Source of the DNA: Hirsutella rhossiliensis
Taxonomy: Eukaryota; Ascomycota; Sordariomycetes; Hypocreales; Ophiocordycipitaceae
Direction of reading: 5' to 3'
NCBI RefSeq assembly: GCF_020360975.1
Contig: NW_025408671.1
Coordinates: forward strand, 1,798,001 to 1,862,000
DNA length: 64,000 nt
Shown here: positions 33,059 through 44,305 of the stretch, in pieces
How the letters are laid out: each line of letters starts with the position of its first letter
Numbering within the stretch: position 1 is the stretch's first letter
Translations under genes and position numbers: made by a program
Notes under the pieces: model-generated
Databases searched by the model: none
Told to the model about the DNA's origin: nothing
Seen by the model: only the letters and a program-made list of their open reading frames with translations

Positions 33059-33616
33059 CAGGCCAGGACAGTGCCTGAGTCTATAACGACACCCGTGTCA
33101 CGTGCCTAAAGCGCAAACTTGATGTGAACCATCGGCGCATGTCATGTCACCAAGTCACATGCCTAGTCACGTGCGCACCCAATCTCAGACAGGCAGGCAT
33201 ACAGCCGAGACATACGGATAAAATATACCATAATACCACGATAGGACTGGCCATGACCACGAGTTGCAGCGCACATGGAGAAAATCCATGTGACGCTCGG
33301 CTCCGTTCTTATTCTGGAAGTGGTTGCCGCAAAAAGAACATTCGCACTGCTTCTAGGTCTTGGATGCACTAATAATTGAGGAGAATCAGTTGTGGTTGTA
33401 TAACTTATACATCTGCGTTATCGCCTTAACTAGGTACCTTAGCCTGGCCACACTTGGTCCACTTTTTGGTAGGCCGGTTAGTCAAGGCGCGGGTAAGCAC
33501 AAGAGAGCCCCGCCGCGCTCCAGGCTCCCGATAGCTTCAGCCCGCTCCAGCGGCCAGCCCTCAGCCCTTGCTTCCCCTTTTCTGAGGCTACATTTTTTGG
33601 GAGATAGGTCGAAAAT
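33059..33616. promoter_or_regulatory. HIS6 upstream region with two TCACGTG boxes
   Basis: TCACGTG occurs at 33098-33104 and again at 33167-33173, about 445-520 nt before the HIS6 ATG. Related GTCATGTCAC and AGTCACATG pieces lie between them. CACGTG is the core for bHLH regulators such as Cbf1- and Pho4-type proteins. A TGACTAA, weakly Gcn4-like, lies on the minus strand near 33478. No TATA box is clear. Confidence 0.4.
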
Positions 33617-34617
33617 ATGACCAAGTTCCGCCCGTGCATTGACCTGCACGCCGGCCAGGTTAAGCAGATCGTGGGCGGCACGCTCGACAACGCCTCGGCG
33701 GCGCTACAGACAAACTACGTCTCGCAGCATCCGGCGGCGTACTATGCCGAGCTGTACAGAGACAATTCGCTCGAGGGCGCCCACGTCATCATGCTTGGCC
33801 CCGGCAACGAAGAGTCTGCTCGGCAGGCTCTGCAGGCCTGGCCGGGACATCTCCAGGTCGGCGGCGGCATCAACCATGGCAACGCCAAGGAGTGGATGGA
33901 CGCGGGGGCATCCAAGGTGAGAGACACAATGGGACACAAAGGAAACTTTGAATAGGAAAGCAGCGCGTCTGTCTTGGGAGAGCATCTGAGAGGAGGAGCC
34001 CTTGGCTTGATCGATCCTGGCTCACGGGCGCATCTAGGTCATCGTCACCTCGTTCCTCTTTCCCGAGGGCCGCTTCAGTCAGCCCAGGCTCGATGCCGTG
34101 CTCGAGGCACTCGGCGGCGACAAGAGTAAGCTCGTCATCGACCTCAGCTGTCGGCGGCGTGGTGGCAACGAGAGCCGCTGGTTCGTGGCCATGAACAAGT
34201 GGCAGACGGTGACGGACATGGAGGTGAACCAAGGTCAGTCTTTCTCTGGTTCTCCCCGCTCTTGCTTCTCCATCTTTCTACTTTCGTGAGTACAGGTGGT
34301 AAGGGCGCCCTCGCTCACATGGGCAAACAGAGTCAATCGCGGCGCTGGAGCCGTACTGCTCCGAGTTCCTCATCCACGCGGCCGACAACGAGGGCCTGCA
34401 AAGAGGCATCGACGAGGAGCTGGTGGCGCGGCTGGCGAAGTGGTGCTCGATACCCGTCACGTACGCGGGCGGAGGGCGGCGGCTGGACGACCTGGAGCTG
34501 GTTGCGCGGCTAAGCGAGGGCAAGGTCGATCTCACGATAGGCAGCGCGTTGGACTGCTTTGGCGGGTCAGGAGTCAAGTTTGACGACTGCGTCGAGTGGA
34601 ACAAGAGGCAGGGCTGA
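33617..34617 (+). CDS. his6: ProFAR isomerase (histidine biosynthesis, HIS6)
   Basis: The exons are 33617-33916, 34038-34233 and 34331-34617, with introns of 121 and 97 nt; the product is 260 residues. This is a TIM-barrel HisA-type enzyme. [15 protein letters not shown] carries the first catalytic Asp (D9) in strand one, and [10 protein letters not shown] the second (about D135) in strand five. GGGI and [10 protein letters not shown] are the two phosphate-binding loops, and [12 protein letters not shown] is the C-terminal phosphate site. It isomerises ProFAR to PRFAR, the fourth step of histidine synthesis, in the cytosol. Length and motifs are those of functional fungal His6. Confidence 0.95.
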
Positions 34618-36613
34618 GTCGACATCTCTCTGGTTGACGTTTCTTCTACAGGAAATGTCTGAGCCTTGACTACACTGTCGAGCACATGTACAATATCCAC
34701 CGTGGAGGTGGGCACTATATAGTCATGATGAAGGATGGGGTGCTCTGTACGAAAAGAGCCACCCAAACCAAGGGACCTACGGTTGAAGCTGTCGATGTGG
34801 TCAAGGGAGCACCAATGCCTCTCTCTCCCCAACGTCGCCCCCGCTCGAGCACACGGCGGATTACCGAAAACCTGCCTGGGTTACCGAGACTATTATGCCC
34901 TGTAACTTAGGCATGAATACGAGAGAGCATGCATGGGGGCTTGAGCGCTGCACCGCCGAAGACGGAGCCTTCCTCATTGGCCCGCATTGAAGCAGCACCC
35001 CGCGTCTCCAAGTTGGTAGGGTGGGTATATTAATGAACAGGCACGAAAACACGGATCCTCACCAGCGGCGACTCTGCTGTTGCACTTGCCTGACTGTATC
35101 CGGTGATACATGGCGCACGTTTCTTTCCTCTTCCGCCTCCGCCTCCGCCTCCGCCTCCAATGGGCCTCCCACCAACAAGTGTCTTGCTGAGAGCGCAGCC
35201 ACGTCGTAATCTGGCCTTTTTCTTCTTCTCCCCTTCCGCCCTTGATTCAACTCAGCCATTGTTGGCCGTGCCGAGGGGTGATCCCAGACCGGGCTATCTC
35301 TGGTGCTTTTCCCAGCCGCAAGGGCCGTTTCGGTGCCAAGGAAGCGACGTGGGGGATTGCAGTGCTGTTCTCTGCACTTGTATCCGTACGAATATACCTT
35401 AGGCACTATTTACAGACGCCAAGGTACGCTGCAGAGGGAGCAGGAGGGGAGCACGTATCGTCATTGAGCACGTGCAACGCGTCACGAAACGGCAGAAGCG
35501 GATGATGCAGAGGCGAGGTCACACCGCGCGCGCATACAAGCGTGTGTGTATACAGCGCTAGGATGCTGTATTGTATTGTGTTGTCACCAACACAGAGAAT
35601 GCCGCATGTGATGCGTCTGTATCCGGAGTTGTTGTTGGGTGGCTCGCAGTACGGTACAGGGGGGTCTGGCTCTGGTTGGCTCTGGCGGGTCAGGAACAGG
35701 GCGGCGAGACCAGGCCGCAGCGGAAGGAATAGAATCGGAAATGCATTCTAGATGGATGCATCGTCATCTGGCCCAAGCGGCGGCCGCCATCCCCAGGCTC
35801 GCAGGGGTTTGCGCGCCCGAGTGTTGACGATGTTATGCACTAAAAACCAAGCGCTGTGTTTTTGGAGTCCGCTGCCTGGTACAGTACAGTAAGTAAGTAA
35901 CTTAGGTCCTTCGTACTAGGAGATGTTTTAGTTGCCGCCAGGACAGCACGCGATTGGGCCCTCTGGGAGCACCTCGGTCGGGTGAGGTAACAGGTACCAC
36001 CTTTGCTGGGCGCCGGCACCCAACCGCCCAGGGAAAAACAGCTCTCGAGGGGTCGGTACGTACCTGCTAGTGCTAAAAGCAGAGCCACCGCGATTGTTGC
36101 CAGGGCAACGCGCAACGGCTGCCTCGCCCTGCTGTTTGCCCTGCTGTTTATGTCCCGGCCGCCAATCACGCCCCTCGAAGCCGTCACCTGGCTGTCGTGC
36201 GTTCCTTAAACGCTTCCTTTGCCTTCCGCGCGACGTGCCCTCGCGTGTTTGGTCTTGCTTTTCCCCGTCCATCACCGCTTCGCATCCCCATCGCATTTGC
36301 ACGCTCCGGACAGAACGCGCAAACCCTCGGATCATCGTGCGGTCGCGTTTCGGGGCCTGCATCTTTTCCTCCTGGCCTGTGTCTCTTTCTTTGTTGGGCC
36401 CCCTCTTTCCCGCCTCGCATCACCGTCCGACTCCCTCTGAGGGTCCGCCACATACCCGCCGACCTTTTTTCATCCCCGGCTCGCCTGCGACAGACGGCCA
36501 GGCCAGCCTCTTGCCAAGTCGAGGGGGCATTCCATTGCCGTCTCGCCCCATCTGCTCGGCTCGCATGCCAATGCATTCCAGTCGCACGCCTCAGTCAGCA
36601 ACAAGTGCTCATC
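34618..36613. other. Intergenic; BUD4 promoter and leader
   Basis: This 2.0-kb stretch has no recognisable gene. A (CCGCCT)n run lies at 35132-35158. From about 36190 to the BUD4 ATG the plus strand is pyrimidine-rich, typical of a long fungal 5' leader. Confidence 0.45.
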
Positions 36614-39600
36614 ATGGCCTCTGAACCGGTATGACGGATCTCACTACCCTGACTGCCTTCACCTGGCCGCCTCTAACGCCCGCCTCCAGGTGCATCCCCT
36701 CCGCATCGCCAAACAGACGACGCCCAACTCGTCGCCCGCAAAGATGACGAGCGGCCAGCCCCGCCCTCTCTCGGAAATCTCCCCGACGGAGATGAGGCGC
36801 AACTCGCCCAGCTGGCGCCAGTACCAGTCGTCAAAGGTGCGTGCAAATTCCTCCGGAAACCCCCCCTCCCTCTCGCCCACCACGCGAGCCCCCCCGTCAG
36901 TCATGCTGACGCCCCGGTGATGCAGAAGGCGGCTGTCCACGGCAACGACTCGTCCCCATTCCAGTCGTCGCCTCTCGACTCGGCCCCCTCTCCCCGTCTC
37001 TTCTGGCAGAACCGCAGCAGCGCAGAGAACATGCACCCTGCGGGCGGCCTTGCATCGTCGCCCACGCGCCGTTCCTCCATCGAGCGCCTCCAGCGAGCTT
37101 CCCGCGTCAGGAACAGCAACATCTTGGCCCTGGAGCAGAAGCAGGAATATGATCCCACCCGGCTTCCGCAAATCGAGAGACCCCTCGCCAAGGTCCAAGG
37201 AATTGTCTTCACCTCTCCCTCCAGCTCGGGCGGCCTTCGCTCTTCCGAGTCGGAGGAGCAAGCCCTCGAGAGCAAGTCGAGCCTCTCAACAATGAGCCCC
37301 TCCAAGAGCTCTCCCACCCTCTCGCCCAGTGCCCAGATCGTGCCCGGGGCGCCTAGCCGAGGCCAGCCTTCTCCCACAAAGTCGTCGCTGTCCCCTACCA
37401 AGCTGAACAAGGGCACCTTTGATCCCGAGTCGGGCACCTGGTCCGGTCACTCGTCCTTTCACGAACACGAGCTTCCCGACGGCCGATTCCTCCATCGCCA
37501 CCCAAAAAGCGTCACCTTTGACGCCGCCCCCCCCCAGATCAACGAATATGAAATGGCCACCCCAGACCTCTCGTCGATTGGCACGAACTCGCGCGAAGGA
37601 AGCTTCGAGTCTGCCGACGACGAGGACGACGAGGACGTCCTCTACGACCCCGCCCACGTCGACGTCCAGGACGAAAGCTTCGACGAGTCCCTCGAGGACA
37701 CGGACAAGACGCCCGTCGTCGGCCCGGACGACTGGAGAGGCGACAGCCCCATGGTCCCTCCCAGTGCCGTCTGCGGGCAGTATGAGAGCAGCCCGGTACC
37801 CGAGAGCATGCCATCCCAAGCCCGCGGCCGCCCATCCCATAAGCGCACCGATTCTTCAAACTCCAACGGAGACCATCGCCCGCTTCCGCCCCTGCCCGCC
37901 CTTGGCCATGCTAGGAGCCAGTCAGCTGGCTCCGCGCCCGCCTCGCCCGGGCTGTCAGCTACCGCCGAGAGGATGCTCGGCGGCGGCGCCCATCGGAGCC
38001 TGCCCGTCCCCCCTCCGGCCTCGGCCAGCAAGTCGGACATTCAGAGCTTCGGCAACGGCAGAATGACACTCGAAGAGCGCCTCAAGCTCATGATGCTGTC
38101 CGACGATGGCAACGCCAAGTCTGTCGCGGAGCAGCAGCGCGAGCGCCGACTTAGAAGGGGCGCTGGCCGTGACCGCGGAGACACTCCCCAGTCCGAGTCC
38201 GAGTCGGTGCCTGGTCACGAGGCCGAGGACCACGACGGCGTTGCCGGCGACCACTCGATTCTGGACGATTACCAGATGCCGCCGCGCATCTCTCGCGAAT
38301 CAATCATGCGCAGAGTCAATGGCAACAAAGCGTTTGAACATGACACCGAATATCACTTCTCCTCTCCTGCCGGCACTCCCGCATCCCAGCGCGGCTCCGC
38401 CGAGAGAACCTCGCAGGCGCACGAGGCTCTGGACCCCGATGTCCCCATTCCCACCACCGAAGACCCCGCGATTCACGAGGCGTACCTGGAAGATGACGAG
38501 GGTAGCGTAATCGTCACCCGGGATGCTGACGAGCACGGAGAGGAAGCCGTCGATTACCATGGGAATGTGGACAGGAGCGAGGAGGACGACCTGTCTGACT
38601 CACAGGAGGGCGATGAGGAAAGCCACTACTCAGAGGACGAGCCATCTCGTGAGAGCTCACAGAGCCTGGACGTCGATGCCGGAATCACGACACCGCGCGC
38701 CGGCTCGCCCGCTCAGCGCCTGCTGCTCAACGATCCCATTCCCGATCTCGCCCCAGTCGCCATCGCCACGGCCGTGCTCGCCGCGGGGATGACGCACTCC
38801 ATGACCGAAGCCAAGGCCGAAGACGCCGTGGAAAGGACAGACCCGGTCGGCCCCCCGCCGCAGCAGGCTCCTACCCGCGTCGAGCGACCTCACACCCCGG
38901 AGAGGCAGATGGCGATGCCGGACTATGACGGGTCTGGCTGGGGAGACCCGGAGAATGAGTTCGACGACGAACCCGGAACGCCCGACTCGGTCATCCGCCA
39001 CCCCATGCGCGACGACGATGAGCCTCGAGAGTCGCCAGCCATCCCCGAGCGAATCGCAACCATCAGGTCCGCCTCTGGTTCGAAGCTCAAGACACGAGTC
39101 TCCAACACGCCGTCCGACTTGGCCGCGATGAGAGAGGCCCGCAGGCAGTTCAGCCTGGAGGTCCCGGAAGTTCCCCCGATCCCCGAGAGGCATCGTAATC
39201 GCATCTCACGCGACATGACTCCGGCGGCTGAAGAGGAGGCCCAGGGCGAGCAGCTCGAACGCAACTCCAGCTTCAAGAACCGCAGCTTGACGCTTGACCT
39301 CGACATGGGTCTCAGCCTTGACCAGGACTTCGAGAGGGTCATTGAGGCGCAAAAGGTGCATTACAACAGTCCTCCCGTTGATTCAGTCCCCGCCGCCAAA
39401 AGCCCTCCTGGACAAGTGTCTGAGGGATTGGCGGGGAGAGACCCAAGACCCTGTGCTAACGCGACTCTCGGCCCTCAGCGAGGCTACCTCATGAGACAAA
39501 ACACCAAGGTTGTGACGGCCAGCGACAAGGACGCAGACATGTCTTGGAAGACCAGATCGGCCAACAACTCCCCCGTCAAGCAAGACCGGCCACAGTCATG

Positions 39601-41132
39601 GGTCATCGAGCCTTGGGATGGAGAAGCCCGCCAACGAGTATCGCGCAAGCGCCCAGGGACCGCTGGCGCCATCCCGCCTCTGCCCGGTCAGGACAGCAAT
39701 GCCGCGGCTGTCAACTACCTTGCCGAGGAGGACACTCATTCCGAAGCCGCCACGATCGACACGGTCGAGAGAGGACGCTTGTTTGTCAAGGTGCTGGGCG
39801 TCAAGGACCTCGACTTGCCCCTTCCCAAGAGTATGTGCCTCCCCGGTCCCCCATGCATGGCCCGGCTGACAGAGATCTAGATGAACGGACCTGGTTCAGT
39901 CTCACCCTGGACAATGGGGTCCACTGCGTCACGACGGCCTGGCTCGAGATTGCGCGCAACGCACCCATTGGCCAAGAGTTTGAGCTCGTCGTGCCCAACG
40001 ACCTCGAGTTCCAGCTCACGTTGAACGTCAAGCTGGAGAAGCCGGCGCACAGCAGCATTCCGGTCGAGGTGACGAAGATGGCCAAGCCCAAGACATCGAC
40101 GTTTAGCAGGGTCTTTGCGTCGCCGAGGAAGCGCAGGGAGATCGAGATGCGGCAAAAGGCCGAGGAGGAGCGCTTCGCCCAGCAGCAGAGAGAGGCTCTG
40201 GCGCGGCGAAACACGTCTCCTACGGGCTACCAGCTCCTTTCGCCGCTTGCCGCCGAGGACGGCAGCTTCGCCCGAGCTTACGTTTGCCTTAAGGAGCACG
40301 AGAGTCGGTGCTTTGGGCGACCGTACACGGCGGAGGTGCTGCTGTTCAACGAGTGGGCAACCGAAGAGGAGAGCTTTGCCTCGAGCGTCAAGAGCAAGCG
40401 CGGCAACACGGCAGTGGTCCGCCGGGCCCCCTACCAGATTGGCAAGCTGGAGCTCCAGCTCCTGTTTGTCCCTCGACCCAAGAACTCCAAGGACGAGGAC
40501 ATGCCCAAGAGCATGAACTCGTGCATCAGAGAGCTCAAGGCGGCGGAGGAGCGGCTGGCCCGCAACTGGGAAGGCCACCTGAGCCAGCAAGGCGGCGACT
40601 GCCCGGTATGTTTGACAGCGAAGGAGCGAGGGAGAGGGCCCGACTTGCTAACGAGGACTCTTTACAGTACTGGCGACGGCGATACTTTAAACTGGTGGGC
40701 ACCAAGTTGACGGCGTACCACGAGGCGACGCGGCAGCCCCGAGCAACCATCAACCTGACCAATGCCAAGCGGCTGATTGATGACCGCCGTGCCTTGACGG
40801 AGCGAGAGACGATAAGCAGGCACGGAAAGCGCCGCAGATCAGCATTTGCCGAGGAAGAAGAGGGCTACATGTTTGTGGAAGAGGGCTTCCGAATCCGATT
40901 CAACAATGGGGAAGTGATTGACTTTTACGCCGACACGGCCGCGGACAAGGAAGCGTGGATGAGGATTCTCTCGGACGTGATTGGGCGTGGCGACAGCGGC
41001 GCGGACGAGGAGAGCCACGGGGTGCGGACCCGGGCCAAGTGGTGCGAGCTCGTCTTTAAGCGGGAAGAGCAGCTGCGGCGCCGGTCCGAGGGCCGTCGAA
41101 GCCACACGCGGACCAAGAGCTCGTACAGCTGA
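36614..41132 (+). CDS. bud4: Anillin-like bud-site / septation protein BUD4
   Basis: There are five exons: 36614-36628 (15-nt first exon, MASEP), 36690-36836, 36926-39830, 39881-40605 and 40668-41132. The product is 1418 residues. The N-terminal about 950 residues are disordered, rich in Ser/Pro/Asp/Glu, with many acidic patches (ESADDEDDEDVL) and SP sites. From about residue 1000 the anillin-homology region begins (VERGRLFVKVLGVKDLDLP, NERTWFSLTLDNG, VPNDLEFQLTLNVKLE). Residues 1265-about 1365 form a PH domain (YWRRRYFKLVGTKLTAYHE, VIDFYADTAADKEAWMRILS). The C-terminus is basic. Bud4 proteins scaffold septins and the contractile ring at the cortex with Bud3 and the Rho4 module in filamentous fungi. 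The architecture and length fit this family. Confidence 0.9.
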
Positions 41133-42118
41133 GCGACGGGCACCGGAGACGACTGGACGGTACGCCGGCGACGCTGCTTTTCTTTGCCCGTCATGTTCCA
41201 TGTGCTTTGCGATTTGACGCTACCCTCCTTTTTGCTCCCTCGTTTCCGCTTCGACGAAGCCATGTGAGATTACGAGAGTGCCAGGCAAGGGACGAACGAT
41301 GTCGGCGTCGAGGGTGTTTTTTCTGTCTATCAGGGGCCATGATGATGTGGCACTCTCGGCTGTACCTATCCAAGATACTGTATTAAGACAGCAGGGACAA
41401 TAAGAATCGCTTGCATAACTGTCGCCGGGCACTGACTGTGACTTTCGGTCGACCGTGTGCCTGTCGTCGAAGGCGTCACGTGATGGGTGTTTGAGCGGCT
41501 CCTCGGCCGTCCCGACGGCGCGGTTGTCTTTTCTGTCAATTGTCGACTGCATGGGACTGATTCATGCGCGGTACGGAGCAGAGGGCATAACGTTAGATGA
41601 TTGCTCGACGGGGCGCAGCGCGGCTGTTGGTTTCACGTTTTTTAACCATGAGCGTTGCACTGTAGAGATGCAGTACGTTGCAAAGTCGTCGAGGTAGCAG
41701 TACACTCCCGCGGGCAGCCAGGCCGTGCTCCGTTCTGTACCTCTACTCCGTACCTGCGTGCTACTCAGCACCATCGTTGCCCGCCGGGGACGCGAGGACG
41801 CGAGCTCACAAGTTATCGCAACGCGGCCGCTTTGGCTTCTTCCTCTCTGTCGTCCCACCCGCAGTGTCTCTCCTCTCTCCTCCGCAGTCATTGCTGCTGC
41901 GTCCATTGCCTCTGCGTTCTTCCTTTCCTCCTCTTCTTCCTCCCTCTCTCTTCCCTCCTCCCTCTCTTTTCCTTTCCGTCCGCCCGACCCCCCCCTCCCC
42001 CGCCCATCTTCCCCGACTGCTTCTCTCGCAGTTTCAGCCTGTTGCCCGGCCTGGCCTGCCCGCGGCTCATTCACCCAACACTCACGCCACTCGCGAAGCC
42101 CCTCGAGTCGCTGCCGCC
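41133..42118. other. Intergenic; coronin promoter and CT-rich leader
   Basis: No gene is seen. From about 41830 to 42060 the plus strand is a strong pyrimidine tract (TCCTCT/TTCCC runs), the usual look of a 5' leader of a well-expressed fungal gene. Confidence 0.5.
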
Positions 42119-44305
42119 ATGTCTGGTCGTTTCGTGCGGGCGTCCAAGTATCGTGAGTAGCCTCGCCCCTCTCTCTCCACGGCCTGGGTGCTGACCCGCC
42201 TCCCGCAGGGCACGTCTTTGGAAAATCGACGCGCAAGGAGTTTTGCTACGACAATCTGCACATCAGCCGCAATGCCTGGGACACCAACCTGGTCAAGGTG
42301 CCTACCATCCGTCGACGAAACCCCCGGCCCCGATACTGATGCCGAGCCGCAGGTCAACCCCTCGTATCTCTCGGTCAACTGGGACGCCTCGGGCGGCGGT
42401 GCTTTTGCCGTCGTCCCCTTGAACGAGAGGGGCAAGCTGCCCGACCAGATTCCCCTGTTTCGCGGCCACACCGCTGCCGTCCTCGACACCGACTGGTGGG
42501 CAATACCCCCCTTCCCGCCTCCCACAGCGCCTTGCTGACTGACTGCTGCATCAAGGAACCCCTTCAACGACCGCATCATTGCCTCCGCCTCCGAGGATGG
42601 AAAGGTCTTCATCTGGGAAGTCCCGCGCGACTTTACCCTCTATACCGACGCCGAGGAAATCGTCGACGTGTCGCCCGTGACCAAGCTGGGCGGCCATTCC
42701 AGGTAGGCGGACCATCGACGACGTCCCCGTCGCAGCGCTGACCCGAGACTGCATCCGTCCAGGAAAGTCGGCCAGGTCCTCTTCAACCCCGCAGCCGAAA
42801 ACGTCCTCGCCTCCGCCTCGGGCGACTTCACCATCAAGATCTGGGACGTGGCCACTGGCCAGGCACCCCTCACCCTCAAGCACGGCGACATTGTTCAGAG
42901 CCTGTCGTGGAACGCCGCCGGCAGCATGCTCGTCACGACGTCACGCGACAAGAAGATTCGCGTCTGGGACGTCCGCCAGGAAAAGCCCGTACACGAGGCC
43001 CAGGGCCATACCGGAGCCAAGAACAGCAGGGTCGTCTGGATGGGCGAGCACAACCGCTTCGCCACCACCGGCTTCTCCAGGATGAGCGAGCGCCAGATTG
43101 GCCTCTGGGAGCCCGGGAGGCCCGAGCCCATTGGGGGCTTCACCATGCTGGACTCCATCTCGGGCGTCTGCATCCCCTTTTACGGTGGGTTTCCCTTGCC
43201 GAGTCCGGCCCGGGACGGGACGCTGACGAGCGGACAGATGACGGCTCCAACTGCCTGTACCTTGCCGGAAAGGGGTAATTTCTATACCTTGCCCTGTATT
43301 GTCCGGACGATTGCGCTGACATGAAGCCAGCGATGGCAACATTCGATACTACGAGTACGAAAACGACAAGTTCGAGTACCTCAGCGAGTACAAGTCTCCC
43401 GATCCTCAGCGAGGTATCGCTTTTCTCCCCCGGCGCGGCATCAATGTTAGCTAGCACTCACCCCCTGACGTCGAGATACTCGGGCTGACAATGGCCAGGT
43501 TCACGAAAACGAAGTCATGCGGGCGTACAAGACGGTCAACGACACCTACATCGAGCCCATTTCCTTCACGGTGCCCCGTCGCGCCGAGACGTTCCAGGCC
43601 GACATCTTCCCCCCCGCAATTGGTACGAAACCAGTCGCCAACTCCAAGGACTGGCTCGACGGCAAGACGGGCATCCCCGCCAAGATTGACTTTGAGAGCA
43701 TCTACGAGGGCGGCGCACCCAAGGAAATCCCGTCAGACTACAAGCCGCCGCCCGCTCAACCGACGCCCGCCGCCGCCGCGAGGCCGGAGCCCAAGAAGGA
43801 GGAGGCTCCGAGGGAGGTGCCCAAGCCTGCGGCTGCGGCCACGCGAGGGCCTCCACCTTCCATGCAGGAGCAAAAGGGGTCCATGGCTGCCATGGCGAGC
43901 AAGTTCCAGGATGACGAAGGGGGTGTGGCCGAGGATGACGACGAGACATCCAGCTTTGAGGAGGTCTCTCGACCGGCGCAGCGGACCCCTGTGCCCGCTC
44001 GTTCGGAACCCAAGGCAGCCGCCTCGCCCCCCAGGAGTCACCCCGCGCCGACGCCCGCTCCTGCGAGGCCCTCGTCGCCCGTCAAGACATCAACGGCCAC
44101 GTCCTCCAACGGCGTTGAATCGTCCCTTGACCAGATCAAGTACATGATTGAGAACCAGACCAAGATCATCAGCGCGCAAAACGACAGGATTGGACACCTG
44201 GCCGCCGAGGTGGAGTCGCTCAAGAAGAAGGTGAGCTGGACTTCTCAGGACCAGAGCGAGCGCATCAGGCAGTTGGAGCTGGAGCTGGAGGAGGCTCGGT
44301 CGTGA
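42119..44305 (+). CDS. crn1: Coronin (actin-binding WD40 protein)
   Basis: There are eight exons: 42119-42152, 42209-42297, 42353-42495, 42556-42702, 42763-43184, 43238-43274, 43331-43445 and 43499-44305. The product is 597 residues in a consistent frame. The conserved N-terminal signature is present (FVRASKYRHVFGKSTRKEFCYDNLHIS), here split by intron one. Seven-bladed WD repeats follow, with typical GH..WD ends (FRGHTAAVLDTDW, LASASGDFTIKIWD, TTSRDKKIRVWDVRQ). The coronin C-terminal extension of the propeller has VPRRAETFQADIFPPA. A Pro/Ala/Lys-rich linker leads to a C-terminal coiled coil (about 545-597, IENQTKIISAQNDRIGHLAA) used for oligomerisation. Coronin binds F-actin, regulates Arp2/3 and acts in endocytosis and tip growth. 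Confidence 0.95.

Noticed and set aside
36659..37437. Long minus-strand frames at the start of BUD4
   Set aside because: Shadows of the Ser/Pro-rich BUD4 exons; the plus strand has matching splice sites and a continuous frame.
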